Below, piece after piece: positions 1-11,990 of a stretch of 64,000 nucleotides of DNA (within the stretch, counting starts at the first letter, position 1; the number at the start of each line of letters is the position of its first letter). A program made the position numbers and the translations under genes. The notes below the pieces were generated by a model. The model was not told the origin of the DNA, did no database searches, and saw nothing but the letters and a program-made list of their open reading frames with translations. Source of the stretch: Candidula unifasciata (lineage: Eukaryota; Mollusca; Gastropoda; Stylommatophora; Geomitridae). The DNA lies in the NCBI GenBank assembly GCA_905116865.2, contig CAJHNH020000233.1, positions 62,001 through 126,000 of the forward strand, written 5' to 3'.

Positions 1-272
1 TTCCTCTATCCCTCCTTCCACAAATATTTCCAGTGGTCACAACATGTTCTATTTTCCCTCTTCTCATAACATGGCCGAAAAAATGATGACTGTCTCCTTC
101 TGATGTCTGTGATAAGTTGTCTTCAGGCTCCCGCCTCTTTCAAAACCTCTTGGTTGCTCTTTTTGGCTGTCCAAGGTATTCTAAGCATTCTTCTGTTAAA
201 CCACATCTCTGAGGCCTCAAGAAATTGTTTGGCCTGCCTACCGATTGTCCAGGGTTCACAGCCTTATGTTAA
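1..272 (-). mobile_element. LINE 3'-end relic (minus strand)
   Basis: Translated on the minus strand this gives MWFNRRMLRIPWTAKKSNQE and VLKEAG, then RQLITDIRRRQSSFF, with shifts. This is the C-terminal region downstream of the reverse transcriptase in many animal non-LTR retrotransposons (the MW..RRMLRI.WT motif). The same family recurs at 60880-61500 on the + strand. It is truncated by the window edge and degenerate. Confidence 0.75.
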
Positions 273-883
273 ATAAAACTGGATGTATGTAGCAAGCAAG
301 AATTTTTTTTTTTTTTTGTATAGGCAAAAGAAAAAAATTGTCAGTTTGTAATTTTTATCCACATCTGTATTTGTGAAAATAACCAAACTGGGCTTCCATA
401 GGATGTATTTGATCAGATAGATTTTCTGGCACTGTGGGACGTGGTAGTGATGGATGTTCTACATAACCAGCTTCCTGCACTGCCAATAAATGATGACCGG
501 TCATGCCATTATTTATTTTTTTTTTTGTTGGTTTAACTATAGCTGTGTATCCTTGACAGATAAACCCCATAATTTCTTGATGATTTATATTAAAATAGGC
601 AATTTTAAGTTCACCAGTTTGCTTTATGAAAGGTTGGCATTATCTCGTCTTCATCTGTGGCCTAGGGTTTATGAACACGGTTTCACAATTCCTACATTCC
701 GGATTTCATTCAGCTGCAGGTGGTTTGGCAACAGACCATTTTGCATTGAGACATTGCTTGAACATTGACCTGGGCATGGTTGGCGACATCCTATAAAGGA
801 TATGTTGTTACCTTATTATTATACACGACAAGGCAGATGTGGTCAAGGCCCTTTGGGAACAAGCAACAGAAACATTAGAGATC
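273..883. other. Mostly unassigned DNA with a SINE-A fragment at about 695-810
   Basis: There is a T tract near 302-318 and AT-rich sequence. The part at about 695-810 shares the post-tRNA body of SINE family A (AGCTGCAGG, CAACAGACCATTTT, and a tail like CCTATAAAGGATA). No gene is visible. Confidence 0.5.
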
Positions 884-1090
884 GAAGATTAATATGGCCT
901 GGAGAGAATGAGGCACCTGGGTGTAACCAGAGGGTCTGGCCAGCTCACTACATTCAGAGGAATTGCAAGACGGACATATAACCAGAACGGTACCATCAGT
1001 ATTGGAACTCTGTGCTGGCTGCTGAAGATGAGGGCGGAGCATGCAGGGGAATGCCCCGAATGCTGTGACGTCAATTCTTGACTCAACTCA
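884..1090 (-). repeat. Dispersed repeat family D (minus orientation)
   Basis: This ~200-bp family recurs at 20240-20450, 26290-26510, 44675-44835, 52790-52910 and partly 30600-30690. Shared marks are GAATTGACATCACAGCA, CTGTCCCCATCTTCAGCAGC and GTCCGTCTTGCCTTTCC. No coding capacity or terminal repeat is seen, so a SINE or MITE origin is undecided. Confidence 0.75.
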
Positions 1091-1184
1091 GCTCAACTAT
1101 TATTATTATTATTTTATTATTATTGTTATTTCTCTTAAACTTTGTTTTATTTATCAGATATGACTCTTAGTATATGTAAAGAGT

Positions 1185-1330
1185 TTAACTCCTTGAGTCC
1201 CAGAGAGTTTAGCATCACAGGCACAAGGGGTAGTCAAGAGAGACATAAAATCGGTGCATCATGCGTTCATTGGTCTTCTAGATAGGAATCTATGAACGTA
1301 TTATGCATTCCTTGGGACTCAAAAAGTTAA
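1185..1330. mobile_element. piggyBac-like MITE (146 bp, TTAA-bounded)
   Basis: The outer TTAA at 1185-1188 and 1327-1330 fits the piggyBac target duplication. Just inside are imperfect inverted ends CTCCTTGAGTCCCAGAG and, reverse complemented, CTTTTTGAGTCCCAAGG. There is no coding sequence, so it is non-autonomous. Confidence 0.65.
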
Positions 1331-1563
1331 ATGGATACTGGGTAAAGTGTTGGAAGGTAAAGGTGGCCAAATTACCTGCCAAGTGCCGATAAGTCTATAA
1401 AATGTAGGTCTAACCGTCTATGCTCTGTACACCTGAAGGTGTGGAAAAGGTTCTTTTACATAACTTGTATAATTTTAGTTAAGTACAACAGGCACAAATT
1501 GGAAGTGAGGGGCTTAAAGGTATCCACCTCAAGCTGAAAAGGTGCGGTCCATCATTCATCTTC

Positions 1564-1645
1564 TTCTCACAGTAAGCCCACCAGCAAACCCGTCAGCTTG
1601 TTCATTTCCTCTTACACCTGCATGCCTTGGCAGACAGTTGAAACT
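1564..1645 (-). pseudogene. RNase H domain relic (retrotransposon-derived)
   Basis: The minus-strand translation RHAGVRGNEQADGFAGGLTV matches the last catalytic block of retrotransposon RNase H (GH.G..GNE.AD..A). It is closed by a stop soon after. A longer copy of this domain is at 31200-31425. Confidence 0.65.
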
Positions 1646-1664
1646 TATTATTGGTAGCCCAGAC

Positions 1665-1865
1665 CTCTAAGACTCCAGTCAGTAGCTTAGTTAGCATCAC
1701 TGGGTTATGGGAACTGACTGGACCACTTGTGTAGCTGTGACCTCTAAAACTCCAGCCATTGTCTTTGAGACAAGCCTGGCATAATCTGCCTGAATGAATT
1801 CATGCAGTGGCTTAGAAAGCATTTCTGGGTTATGGGAACTGACTGGACCACTTGTGTTCAGTTAT
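1665..1865. repeat. Two-copy direct repeat, ~120 bp offset
   Basis: The shared block GGGTTATGGGAACTGACTGG and following ACCACTTGTGT occurs twice, with related flanks (CTCTAAGACTCCAG and CTCTAAAACTCCAG). It looks like a small segmental duplication. Confidence 0.65.
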
Positions 1866-1879
1866 TCTTCTTCTTTGGC

Positions 1880-2067
1880 GGTCAGTGTTTGCTTTGGATC
1901 TATTGCAGTGTAGATCATAAACAGGACGGTACGCTCGAGATATTCACAGGTGCCCCATAGTTTATCTTATGGAGATGCTCCTGGAGGCCAGATTTTTTCT
2001 CTGTGACTGGCAAAGTCTGGGCAGTCCTGTAAGACATACTCTGGTGGGGGGGGGGGGGGGGGGGGGT

Positions 2068-2159
<92 letters not shown>

Positions 2160-2235
2160 GTGTTTGTTCTGGGGAGCCACAACCACATGCAGCAGAGTTA
2201 GCAAGACCCTCTTCTGTCTCTCAGTGTCATTTTTT
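1880..2235 (-). pseudogene. Non-LTR element C-terminal tail split by a poly-C/poly-G tract
   Basis: On the minus strand the sequence reads CGSPEQT-like, then EYVLQDCPDFASHREKIWPP, then DKLWGTCEYLERTVLFM and AIDPKQT. This resembles the Cys-containing tail that follows RNase H in some LINE proteins (C..C....E.V..DCP). The ~115-bp C tract (minus strand) sits inside this coding relic, directly before the EYVLQDCP block. Confidence 0.6.
2045..2158. repeat. Poly-G tract (~114 bp) with rare T interruptions
   Basis: The tract is nearly all G on the + strand, with single T interruptions near 2067, 2103 and 2159. It has high G-quadruplex potential. The exact length in the genome is uncertain because such tracts are hard to sequence and assemble. 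Confidence 0.95.
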
Positions 2236-2653
2236 TAAAAAGGGATCTGAAGTGAGTCTTGCTGTGTGCTATGTAGATGCTGGTATAACTTCTTTGGATA
2301 TTGCATTTATCCATAACTTGGAAAAACTCTGGCATTGCTCTCTGTGGTATATTTTCTTGTGGTAGTTTTTCCACGTCTGATGTGTTGTCTTTTGATGTAG
2401 TTTAGCATTGGGTTCCATCCCCACTTGTCTTCATGCTATTGATATTTCTGATCCTGTCTTTTCTTGTTAAATTTAGGATTTGCCATAGACATTTCATTTC
2501 CATTGTTTCTATTTTTATTTTCATGTCGTAATTAATATCCATGTTTGATATTGGTGACACAACTTTTAAAAATATGCCTCTATGCTGGGCAATATAACTA
2601 CCTAAGTCATTTGTTTGAAAGATGCATTTAGCCCACTGATTTTCAGACAGGGC

Positions 2654-4495
2654 AGATAGTGGTTGTAAGATTTTATCACAACCAGCTAACAGCACTGCCA
2701 GAAAACAGGAACTTATTGTCAGACTTTAGCACAACCAGCTATCAGCACTGCCATCAAACAGGGACTTATTGTAAGACTTTAGTACAACCAGCTAACAGCA
2801 CTGCCATCAAACAGGGACTTATTGTAAGACTTTGGTGCAACCAGCTAACAGCACTGCCATGAAACAGGGACTTATTGTAAGACTTTAGCACAACCAGCTA
2901 ACAGCACTGCCATCAAACAAGGACTTATTGTAAGACTTTAGTACAACCAGCTAACAGCACTGCCATCAAACAGGGACTTATTGTAAGACTTTAGTACAAC
3001 CAGCTAACAGCACTGCCATGAAACAGGGACTTATTGTAAGACTTTAGCACAACCAGCTAACAGCACTTCTATGAAACAGGGACTTATTGTAAGACTTTAG
3101 TACAACCAGCTAACAGCACTTCCATGAAACAGGGACTTATTGTAAGACTTTAGTACAACCAGCTAACAGCACTTCTATGAAACAGGGACTTATTGTAAGA
3201 CTTTAGCACAACCAGCTAACAGCACTTCCATGAAACAGGGACTTATTGTAAGACTTTAGCACAACCAGCTAACAGCACTTCCATGAAACAGGGACTTATT
3301 GTAAGACTTTAGTACAACCAGCTAACAGCACTGCCATCAAACAGGGACTTATTGTAAGACTTTAGTACAACCAGCTAACAGCACTGCCATGAAACAGGGA
3401 CTTATTGTAAGACTTTAGCACAACCAGCTAACAGCACTTCTATGAAACAGGGACTTATTGTAAGACTTTAGCACAACCAGCTAACAGCACTTCCATGAAA
3501 CAGGGACTTATTGTAAGACTTTAGCACAACCAGCTAACAGCACTTCTATGAAACAGGGACTTATTGTAAGACTTTAGCACAACCAGCTAACAGCACTGCC
3601 ATGAAACAGGGACTTATTGTAAGACTTTGGCACAACCAGCTAACAGCACTGCCATGAAACAGGGACTTATTGTAAGACTTTAGCACAACCAGCTAACAGC
3701 ACTTCCATGAAACAGGGACCTTTTATAAAATGTTAGCCTAAACATCTAACAGCACTTCTATGAAACAGGGACTTATTTTAAGACTTTAGCACACCAGCTA
3801 ACAACATTGAATGAAAACAGTTGGAACCTTTTGTAAGACTTGATCACAACCAGTTAATAATGCCAGAGAACAGGGACCTTTTATAAGATTTTAGCACAGT
3901 CATCTAACAGCACGACCAAAAAGAAAAGCACCAATTAAAGACTTTAACATAGTCAACTAACAGCACTGCCAGAAAACAGGAACCTGTTGTAAGACTTTAT
4001 CACAGCCAGTTAAGAATGATAGAAAACAAGTTTCTGTTGTAAGATTTCAGCACAGTCAGTTAACATCACTGCCAGAAAATGAAGGATCTGTTGTAAGGCT
4101 TTAGCACTGCCAGAAAATGAAGGATCTTTTGTAAGCTTTAGCACTGCCAGAAAATGAAGGATCTGTTGTAAGTCTTTAGCACTGCCAGAAAACTAAGGAT
4201 CTGTTGTAAGGCTGGTGCACCACCAGAAAATAGGGATCTGTTGTAAGGCTAGAGAACTTCCAGAAAACAGGGATCTGTTGTAAGGCTAGAGCACCACCAG
4301 AAAACATGAATCTGTTGTAAGGTTAGAGCACCACCAGAAAACATGGATATGTTGTAAGGCTAGAGCACTACCAGAAAACATGGATCTCTTGTAAGACTAG
4401 AGCACTGCCAGCAAACAGAGATCTGTTGTAAGGCTAGAGCACTACCAGAACAGGGATCTGTTGTAAGAATTTTGCACAACCAGATAACAGTCTAC
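2654..4495. repeat. 53-bp minisatellite, degenerating rightward
   Basis: The unit contains CAACCAGCTAACAGCACTGC and then AAACAGGGACTTATTGTAAG. About twenty close copies run to about 3790, then more divergent and shortened copies (CACTGCCAGAAAA, GATCTGTTGTAAGG) to about 4495. Alternate subtypes differ at GCC/TTC and ATC/ATG. A single dispersed relative at 38700-38760 shares the left flank GCAGATAGTGGTTGT. Confidence 0.95.
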
Positions 4496-4587
4496 CAGCG
4501 ATCCTCGTCCACATTCACTCTGAAAAGAGCAGTTGGCAATGGATCCCTCTGCACTTTTTCTGCCTCTAAAGACAGCCATTGATTTTA

Positions 4588-4745
4588 TGAGGTTTTGAAC
4601 AACGGATCAACATGGCACATGGGTAGTAACCCATAAGTGCTCCGTTCTTCTTCTAACTCAAGTCTGAGTCCGAAGAAGCTCAGCACAGTGCACAGGCTCT
4701 GTAGCACCGGGGAGGATCCTGAATTGATTTTATAATTCAGCAGTG
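4588..4745 (-). repeat. SINE family B fragment
   Basis: It shares GAACAACGGATCAACAT, AAGTGCTCCGTTCTTCTT, CCGAAGAAGCTCAGC and GAGGATCCTGA with the copies at 12785-13165 and 41400-41900. Those longer copies carry a tRNA-like head on the minus strand. Here the head is missing. Confidence 0.75.
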
Positions 4746-5269
4746 CCTGCTGGCCACTCAATGCGTTCCAGGCCTAATACAATTAGAACCTGACACAAGG
4801 CTGATTTTTGCCAAAACATCTCTCCTTGCCTAGTGTTTTCAGGCCTACACACATCTCTGATTGTGTCTTCTGCTTGTCCCATCCAAGACTTTTCTGTCTT
4901 CAACCTGTGGCCCTTAGTTGTGTCAGGACTTCATAAAGGACTTGCTTTCTGTCTGCGGCTACTCTAAGGTTTGATCACACTTGCAGCACTTTTAGCATTG
5001 CCAGGAGGTATCACATAAATACTGCTGGAGTGCCTCTTATACATCCCCGAAGCACCCACATTGCTGAGAATAATCTGTCTCTTTCATTTTAGCATTATGA
5101 TTCCAGTAACTGCAGGTTCTCTGTTAGTTATTTCTTGGCAGAATTAAATTGTTGGCAGTCGTAATAATCTCGAGATGTGTTCTTATTCTTAGCCAATGTC
5201 AGAAGTTGTAAGGTAAAGATAATTTCATTGCAGATGGTGCTATAGATGTCTTGTTTGCTAGACCAAAGA
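4746..5269. other. No feature recognised
   Basis: Unique-looking DNA with no convincing coding frame or repeat match inside the window. Confidence 0.5.
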
Positions 5270-6350
5270 TGCACTGACATGGTAAACATGAATAGATAAA
5301 ACAGATTGAACAAACAAAACATGGAACTCCCAAAGAAGAAATCTCCGCTTGAGTAGAGACATAGAATAGATATTTGGCATCCTAAATGAATAACACAACA
5401 CACACAGTAAGTTCAATCTTAAAATAAAACATATATTGCTGTTGAGAGACCAAACACACATAATGCAGAGCTCCAAAAGAAGATATCCCCAAATAAGTTT
5501 GAGACTTATAAATAGGATTCTAGAATAATATCTCAACACATACAAAAAGTTATAACTAAACAAAAGGAAACTTAATAAAAGCTTATAAAAATAGACCACT
5601 GCTGATAGACCAAACATGGAGACTGAACTGATAAAACGAGTATCCAAAGAAGAAATCTTCACTTGAGTAGAGACATGGCATAGATAAATAGTTTCCTAGA
5701 TATGAAACATCTCAACACACACACAGTAAATTAAGTTGCTGTTGAAACTTCACACAAGAAAGACTAGGTACACATAATGCAGAGCTCCAAAAGAAGAGAT
5801 CCCCAAATAAGTTTGAGATTTATATATAGGATTCTAGAATAATATCTCAACACATACAAAAAGCTATAACTAAACAAAATTAAACTTAATAAAAGCTTAT
5901 AAAAATAGACCACTGCAGATAGACCAAACATGGAGACTGAACCGATAAAACGAGTATCCAAAGAAGAAATCTCTACTTGAGTAGATACATGGCATAGATA
6001 AATAGTTTCCTAGATATGAAACATCTCAACAAACACACAGTAAGTTAAATCTTAAAATAAAACATATATTGCTGATGAAACTTCACACAAGAAAGACTAG
6101 GTACACATAATGCAGAGCTCCAAAAGAAGAGATCCCCAAATAAGTTTGAGGCTTATATATAGCATTCTATATTAATATCTCAACACACACAGTAAGTTAC
6201 ATCTTAAAATAAAACATTCATTGCTGGTTGATGAATGACCAAACAAGGGAGACTGAATACACAAAATGCAGAGCTCAAGAGGAAATCACCACTTGTTGGA
6301 GATTGTTATAGAGAGCATCATAGATGAATATCTCAACACACACAGCAAGT
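5270..6350. repeat. Complex satellite, ~315-340 bp unit, about 3.5 copies
   Basis: The landmark CACATAATGCAGAGCTC begins near 5457, 5771 and 6113, giving spacings of about 314 and 342. Each unit also has GATAGACCAAACATGGAGAC and ATCTCAACACA. The minus-strand frames of 60-134 codons here follow from the repeat and have no protein match. Confidence 0.9.
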
Positions 6351-7004
6351 TAAAACTTTCACAAATAGCCTCCTGCTGGGATCAGAATATCTCATGGTGT
6401 TGAAACTTCAACAGTCTGATGTGCTTGTATAAACCTGCGTATAAATCTGATATAGATCCTGTTTAAGTGTACCATAGCGTGTACTCGAGCACAGTTTCTC
6501 AGTGCTGACTGCATCAGGAAGTTTCAGTATTTATAGACTGTCATGCTGCAACACAGGGCTATGTTTAGCACTTATGTCATCTGGTTCTTGGGCCGCTTTT
6601 GCCTTAAGGATAGTGGGGTTCAGAATTGAGGGCTGAAATTTCCAGGTACCCCTGGCAAAGAGCCACATTTTTGCTGGTAACTTTTATCAGTTTTGTTTTC
6701 ATTTTAACCATTCCCGCTGTGAACAGGCATAAGATATGTATGATTTACCCCTTTCTTGCATGTCATATGTTTGTGTGTGTATTTTGTTTGTATTTTACAC
6801 TTGGGAAACTTCCAATATAATTAATGTTCATATATTCAAATCAAAAACTTTGAAATAATATTCATTTCTGTTCTGTTTCACTCCTTTTGGCTGCGATCTA
6901 AAGGTCTGACAGACCTGAGATTAGAACAGTCGCAATCTGGGAGGCATTCCTCATATGCCCTTTTTAGCCTACAGGGGTGTTATAATTGTTAGCTAGTTAG
7001 TTGC
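6351..7004. other. No feature recognised
   Basis: AT-rich intergenic or intronic DNA. The 64-codon frame at 6626-6820 resembles no known protein. Confidence 0.5.
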
Positions 7005-7207
7005 TTATTCTTTACAGTATGTTGCAGAACCAACCCCTGCATTTATTGGCTGTTGCGGTTTTTCTAGGCAAATTTTACGTTCAGTCATTTGCCATTGCTT
7101 CTGAATGGTCAGCTCTCGGTACAATTGTCGAAACCAGCGCAAGACAAATCGTCTGCAGCAGGGATCGAACCCGGCACTCCTGCATTACAAAGCTCATTTG
7201 CAACGCC
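7005..7207 (-). mobile_element. tRNA-derived SINE family A (minus)
   Basis: On the minus strand a B-box-like GGGTTCGATCCCTGCTGC is followed by the family body with GGTTTCGACA, ACGTAAAATTTGCC and GTTGGTTCTGCAAC. Other copies are at 20465-20765, 35165-35320 and 44385-44640, with fragments at 695-810 and 19865-19935. SINEs are moved by LINE machinery and do not encode protein. Confidence 0.85.
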
Positions 7208-7249
7208 TAATTGTGGCATTTGTAAAGCTCAGACCAGCCTGATGCAGGC

Positions 7250-7757
7250 TGTAGTCCTAGTGGGTAAGGATAGTAGGTATAATGTCCCTGTCTCTAGTAG
7301 CCCTTCTATATCATCTTTATGATACCCTTGTGGGTAAGGATAGTAGGTATAATGTCCCTGTCTCTAGTAGCCCTTCTATATCATCTTTATGAGATACCCT
7401 TGTGGGTAAGGATAGTAGGTATAATGTCCCTGTCTCTAGTAGCCCTTCTATATCATCTTCATGAGATATCAATGTGGGTAAGGATATTAGGTATAATGTC
7501 CCTGTCTCTAGTAGCCCTTCTATATCATCTTCATGAGATATCCTTGTGGGTAAGGATATTAGGTATAATGTCCCTGTCTCTAGTAGCCCTTCTATATCAT
7601 CTTCATGAGATATCCTTGTGGGTAAGGATAGTTGGTATAATGTCCCTGTCTCTAGTAGCCCTTCTATATCATCTTCATGAGATATCCTTGTGGGTAAGGA
7701 TAGTAGGTATAATGTCCCTGTCTCTAGTAGCCCTTCTATATCATCTTCATGATATAT
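7250..7757. repeat. 72-bp minisatellite, seven copies
   Basis: The unit contains GTGGGTAAGGATAGTAGGTA and CTCTAGTAGCCCTTCTATAT. Copies are almost identical, implying recent expansion or homogenisation. The unit is 24 codons, so the 152-codon frame across it is a by-product. Confidence 0.95.
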
Positions 7758-7834
7758 CCTTAAAGAGTCTTGACTAGCTCTTACTTGATAGTGCGAGACT
7801 ACCGTTGTTTTGTTTTTTTTTCTTTTTTTTTTCT

Positions 7835-8500
7835 TGACATTGCTAAGCTAGTTCTTTTTTGACAGTGCTATGCTAGTTCTTGGTTGACAATGCTATGCTA
7901 GTTTTTAGATGACAGTGCTATGCTGGTTCTTGGTTGACAATGCTATGCTAGTTTTTAGATGACAGTGCTATGCTGGTTCTTGGTTGACAATGCTATGCTA
8001 GTTTTTAGATGACAGTGCTATGCTGGTTCTTGGTTGACAATGCTATGCTAGTTTTTAGATGGCAGTGCTATGCTGGTTCTTGGTTGGCATTGCAAGGCTG
8101 GTTATTCATTAACAGCGCTAAGCTAGTTCTTTTTCTTTTTTCAGTGCTATGCTAGTTCTTGGTTGACAGTGCTATGCTAGTTCTTGGTTGACAGTGCTAT
8201 GCTAGTTCTTGGTTAACTGGTTGACAGTGCTATGCTAGTTCTTGGTTGACAGTGCAAGTCTGGTTCTTGGTTGACAGTGCTATGCTGGTTCTTGGTTGAC
8301 AGTGCTATGCTGGTTCTTGGTTGACAGTGCTATGCTAGTTCTTGGTTGACAGTGCTATGTTAGTTCTTGGTTGACAGTGCTAGACTGGTTCTTGGTTGAT
8401 ATTGCTTTGCTAGTTCTTGGTTGACACTGATAGGCTTGTTCTTTTCCTTGGCTGACAAATCTAAGCTAGGTCCTGCTTAGCAGTGCCAGACCAGTTCTTG
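7835..8500. repeat. 25-bp minisatellite with a 50-bp higher-order block
   Basis: The unit is like TTCTTGGTTGACAGTGCTAT then GCTAG. At about 7880-8065 two variant monomers alternate (TTCTTGGTTGACAATGC and TTTTTAGATGACAGTGC) as a 50-bp dimer repeated four times. The outer copies decay on both sides. Confidence 0.93.
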
Positions 8501-8819
8501 GTTGCCAGTGTTAGGCACATTGCCTCTTGATAGTGCCAGACACATTCCTACGTGACAGCATCAGAAATGTTCCTGCTTGGCAGTACCAGGCTGGAAATGT
8601 CTAATTCGGAGAAACTGTTAAAATAAACCATTTTTGGAATCGAAGTAAATCACATTTGAATATGTATACATGAATAGCCACAGTCAGAAAACTGTAAAAC
8701 TGGTTTATCGGTTGTTGAATACGTTGAATATGTTTGTATTGATTAGGGTGGCTCTCTTTTGTGATTTTCAAAACTGATTTATGTGAATGTATTTGTGTTA
8801 ATACATTTGTGTAAGGGAG
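8501..8819. other. Array fade-out and unassigned AT-rich DNA
   Basis: Weak monomer traces (CAGTGCCAGACCAGTTC) persist to about 8600, followed by unique DNA with no gene. Confidence 0.5.
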
Positions 8820-9000
8820 AGAGAGAAGGGGGGGGGGGAGAGATTATTGCAGTTCCTTGGCTCTCAAGCAGACGCAGTCAAGGGCTCATAAGAAGAAGAA
8901 GGAGGAGGAGAAGTAAGAGTAGAGGAAAAGAAAGAGGAGAGGAAGAAGAAGGAGGAGGAGGAGAAGAAGAAAGAGGAGGAGGAGGAGAAGACGAACTGTA
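8820..9000. repeat. Purine-rich GA/GGA/GAA tract
   Basis: Mixed GAGA, poly-G, GAAGAAG and GGAGGAG runs, strongly strand-asymmetric. This type of tract can form triplex DNA. Confidence 0.85.
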
Positions 9001-9533
9001 TAAGATGCTGTATTTGGCACTGCTTATATTTACACATTATTTTCTGGTTTATTTTCATTTAGGTTGAACTCATTTATTATATTTTATTATCTTATTTGTT
9101 TGCTCTATTTGTCAATTAAACTTTTGGATCTGAACCAAATGCAGCCTACGTACAGCCAGGTCGGTTTTAACTAAAATTAGTACCAATGTAATTAAAAGAT
9201 ATCACATCTGGACCTAGATAACCAATCTTGTCAAATTTATGCAACAGGTTACGGGCTTTTCGTCTAATTCTTGCTGTACAGGATTTTCTTCTTCTTTTAC
9301 CTTTTACACTTCTGCTTTAGCTCTTAAAAGGCAGTTGTCAGATTGTGTTGTGGTTTTAAGCTGGGCAGTGATATCTCCTCTCTGCCTTACAGCCAAACAA
9401 CTCTTTCAGCAAACCTCTCATTAGTTTTATATCCTTCCCCCCCCCCCCCCCACCCACCACAAAACAAAAAAACTGAGCCCTGAAACCCACACATGGAATA
9501 CAGTATTTAATTATATATATCTACATTGAATCA

Positions 9534-11990
9534 TTGGCACATCCACACTGACAATGGCACGTGGCACGTCAACACTGAAGGACTGGCACGTCAACACTCA
9601 ATTACAGTGATACATCCACACTGAATGACACTGGCACATCCACACTCAGTGACAGTTGCACATTCCACACTGAATGACAATGAAACATTCATATTGAATG
9701 TCAGTGGCACATCTACACTGCATGACTGCAGCACATCCACACTGAATGACAGCAGCACATCTACACTGAATGACAGTGACACATCCACACTGAATGACAA
9801 CAGCACATCCACACTGAATGACAGCAGCACATCTACACTGAATGACAGTGACACATCCACACTGAATGACAACAGCACATCCACACTGAATGACAGTGAC
9901 ACATCCACACTGAATGACAGTGACACATCCACACTGAATGACAACAGCACATCCACACTGAATGACAACAGCACATCCACACTGAATGACAGTGACACAT
10001 CCACACTGAATGACAACAGCACATCCACACTGAATGACAGTGACACATCCACACTGAATGACAGCAGCACATCCACACTGAATGACAGCAGCACATCCAC
10101 ACTGAATGACAACAGCACATCCACACTGAATGACAGTGACACATCCACACTGAATGACAGTGACACATCCACACTGAATGACAGCAGCACATCCACACTG
10201 AATGACAGTGACACACCCACACTGAATTACAGTGACACATCCACACTGAATGACAACAGCACATCCACACTGAATGACAACAGCACATCCACACTGAATG
10301 ACAACAGCACATCCACACTGAATGACAGCAGCACATCCACACTGAATGACAGCAGCACATCCACACTGAATGACAGTGACACATCCACACTGAATGACAG
10401 CAGCACATCCACACTGAATTACAGTGACACATCCACACTGAATGACAACAGCACATCCACACTGAATGACAGCAGCACATCCACACTGAATGACAGCAGC
10501 ACATCCACACTGAATGACAACAGCACATCCACACTGAATGACAGTGACACATCCACACTGAATGACAGCAGCACATCCACACTGAATGACAGCAGCACAT
10601 CCACACTGAATGACAGCAGCACATCCACACTGAATGACAGCAGCACATCCACACTGAATGACAACAGCACATCCACACTGAATGACGGTGGTTCATCCAC
10701 ACCGAATGAGAGTGGCACATCCACACTGAATGACAACAGCACATCCACACTGAATGACAGCAGCACATCCACACTGAATGACAGCAGCACATCCACACTG
10801 AATGACAACAGCACATCCACACTGAATGACAGTGACACCTCCACACTGAATGACAGCAGCACATCCACACTGAATGACAGTGACACATCCACACTGAATG
10901 ACAACAGCACATCCACACTGAATGACAGCAGCACATCCACACTGAATGACAGCAGCACATCCACACTGAATGACAGTGACACATCCACACTGAATGACAG
11001 CAGCACATCCACACTGAATGACAGTGACACATCCACACTGAATGACAACAGCACATCCACACTGAATGACAGCAGCACATCCACACTGAATGACAGCAGC
11101 ACATCCACACTGAATGACAGTGACACATCCACACTGAATGACAGTGACACATCCACACTGAATGACAGCAGCACATCCACACTGAATGACAGCGACACAT
11201 CCACACTGAATGACAACAGCACATCCACACTGAATGACAGCAGCACATCCACACTGAATGACAGCAGCACATCCACACTGAATGACAGTGACACATCCAC
11301 ACTGAATGACAGCAGCACATCCACACTGAATTACAGTGACACATCCACACTGAATGACAACAGCACATCCACACTGAATGACAGCAGCACATCCACACTG
11401 AATGACAGCAGCACATCCACACTGAATGACAACAGCACATCCACACTGAATGACAGTGACACATCCACACTGAATGACAGCAGCACATCCACACTGAATG
11501 ACAGCAGCACATCCACACTGAATGACAGCAGCACATCCACACTGAATGACAACAGCACATCCACACTGAATGACGGTGGTTCATCCACACCGAATGAGAG
11601 TGTCACATCCACACTGAATGACAACAGCACATCCACACTGAATGACAGCAGCACATCCACACTGAATGACAGCAGCACATCCACACTGAATGACAACAGC
11701 ACATCCACGCTGAATGACAGCAGCACATCCACACTGAATGACAGCAGCACATCCACGCTGAATGACAGCAGCACATCCACACTGAATGACAGTAACACAT
11801 CCACACTGAATGACAGCAGCACATCCACACTGAATGACAGCAGCACATCCACACTGAATGACGGTGGTTCATCCACACTCAATGACAGCAGCACATCCAC
11901 ACTGAATGACAACAGCACATCCACACTGAATGACAGCAGCACATCCACACTGAATGAGAGTGGCACATCCACACTCAATGACAGTGGCCA
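9534..11990. repeat. 24-bp minisatellite, ~100 copies, with higher-order duplication
   Basis: The unit is like AGCACATCCACACTGAATGA then CAGC. Variants differ mainly at AGC/AAC and AGC/GAC. A rare variant block (GACGGTGGTTCATCCACACC) occurs at 10684 and 11572, exactly 888 bp (37 units) apart. The GAATTACAGTGAC variant recurs 912 bp apart. The variant order between the two copies matches except for one unit, showing a segmental duplication inside the array. Left-edge copies (9534-9620) are diverged. Confidence 0.97.

Noticed and set aside
5258..5662. 134-codon minus-strand frame with membrane-like composition
   Set aside because: It lies in the ~330-bp satellite, recurs truncated at 5764-5961, and is A/T-composition driven.
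7319..7777. 152-codon hydrophobic repeat frame (membrane-protein lookalike)
   Set aside because: It arises from the 72-bp minisatellite; hydrophobicity is due to T-rich codons.
9833..11590. 585-codon minus-strand frame (CHSVWMCC repeats) and other minus frames over the 24-bp array
   Set aside because: A unit length divisible by three keeps several frames open. There is no unique sequence or motif.
9534..11990. CRISPR-like array
   Set aside because: Head-to-tail minisatellite without unique spacers, in a eukaryotic intron context.
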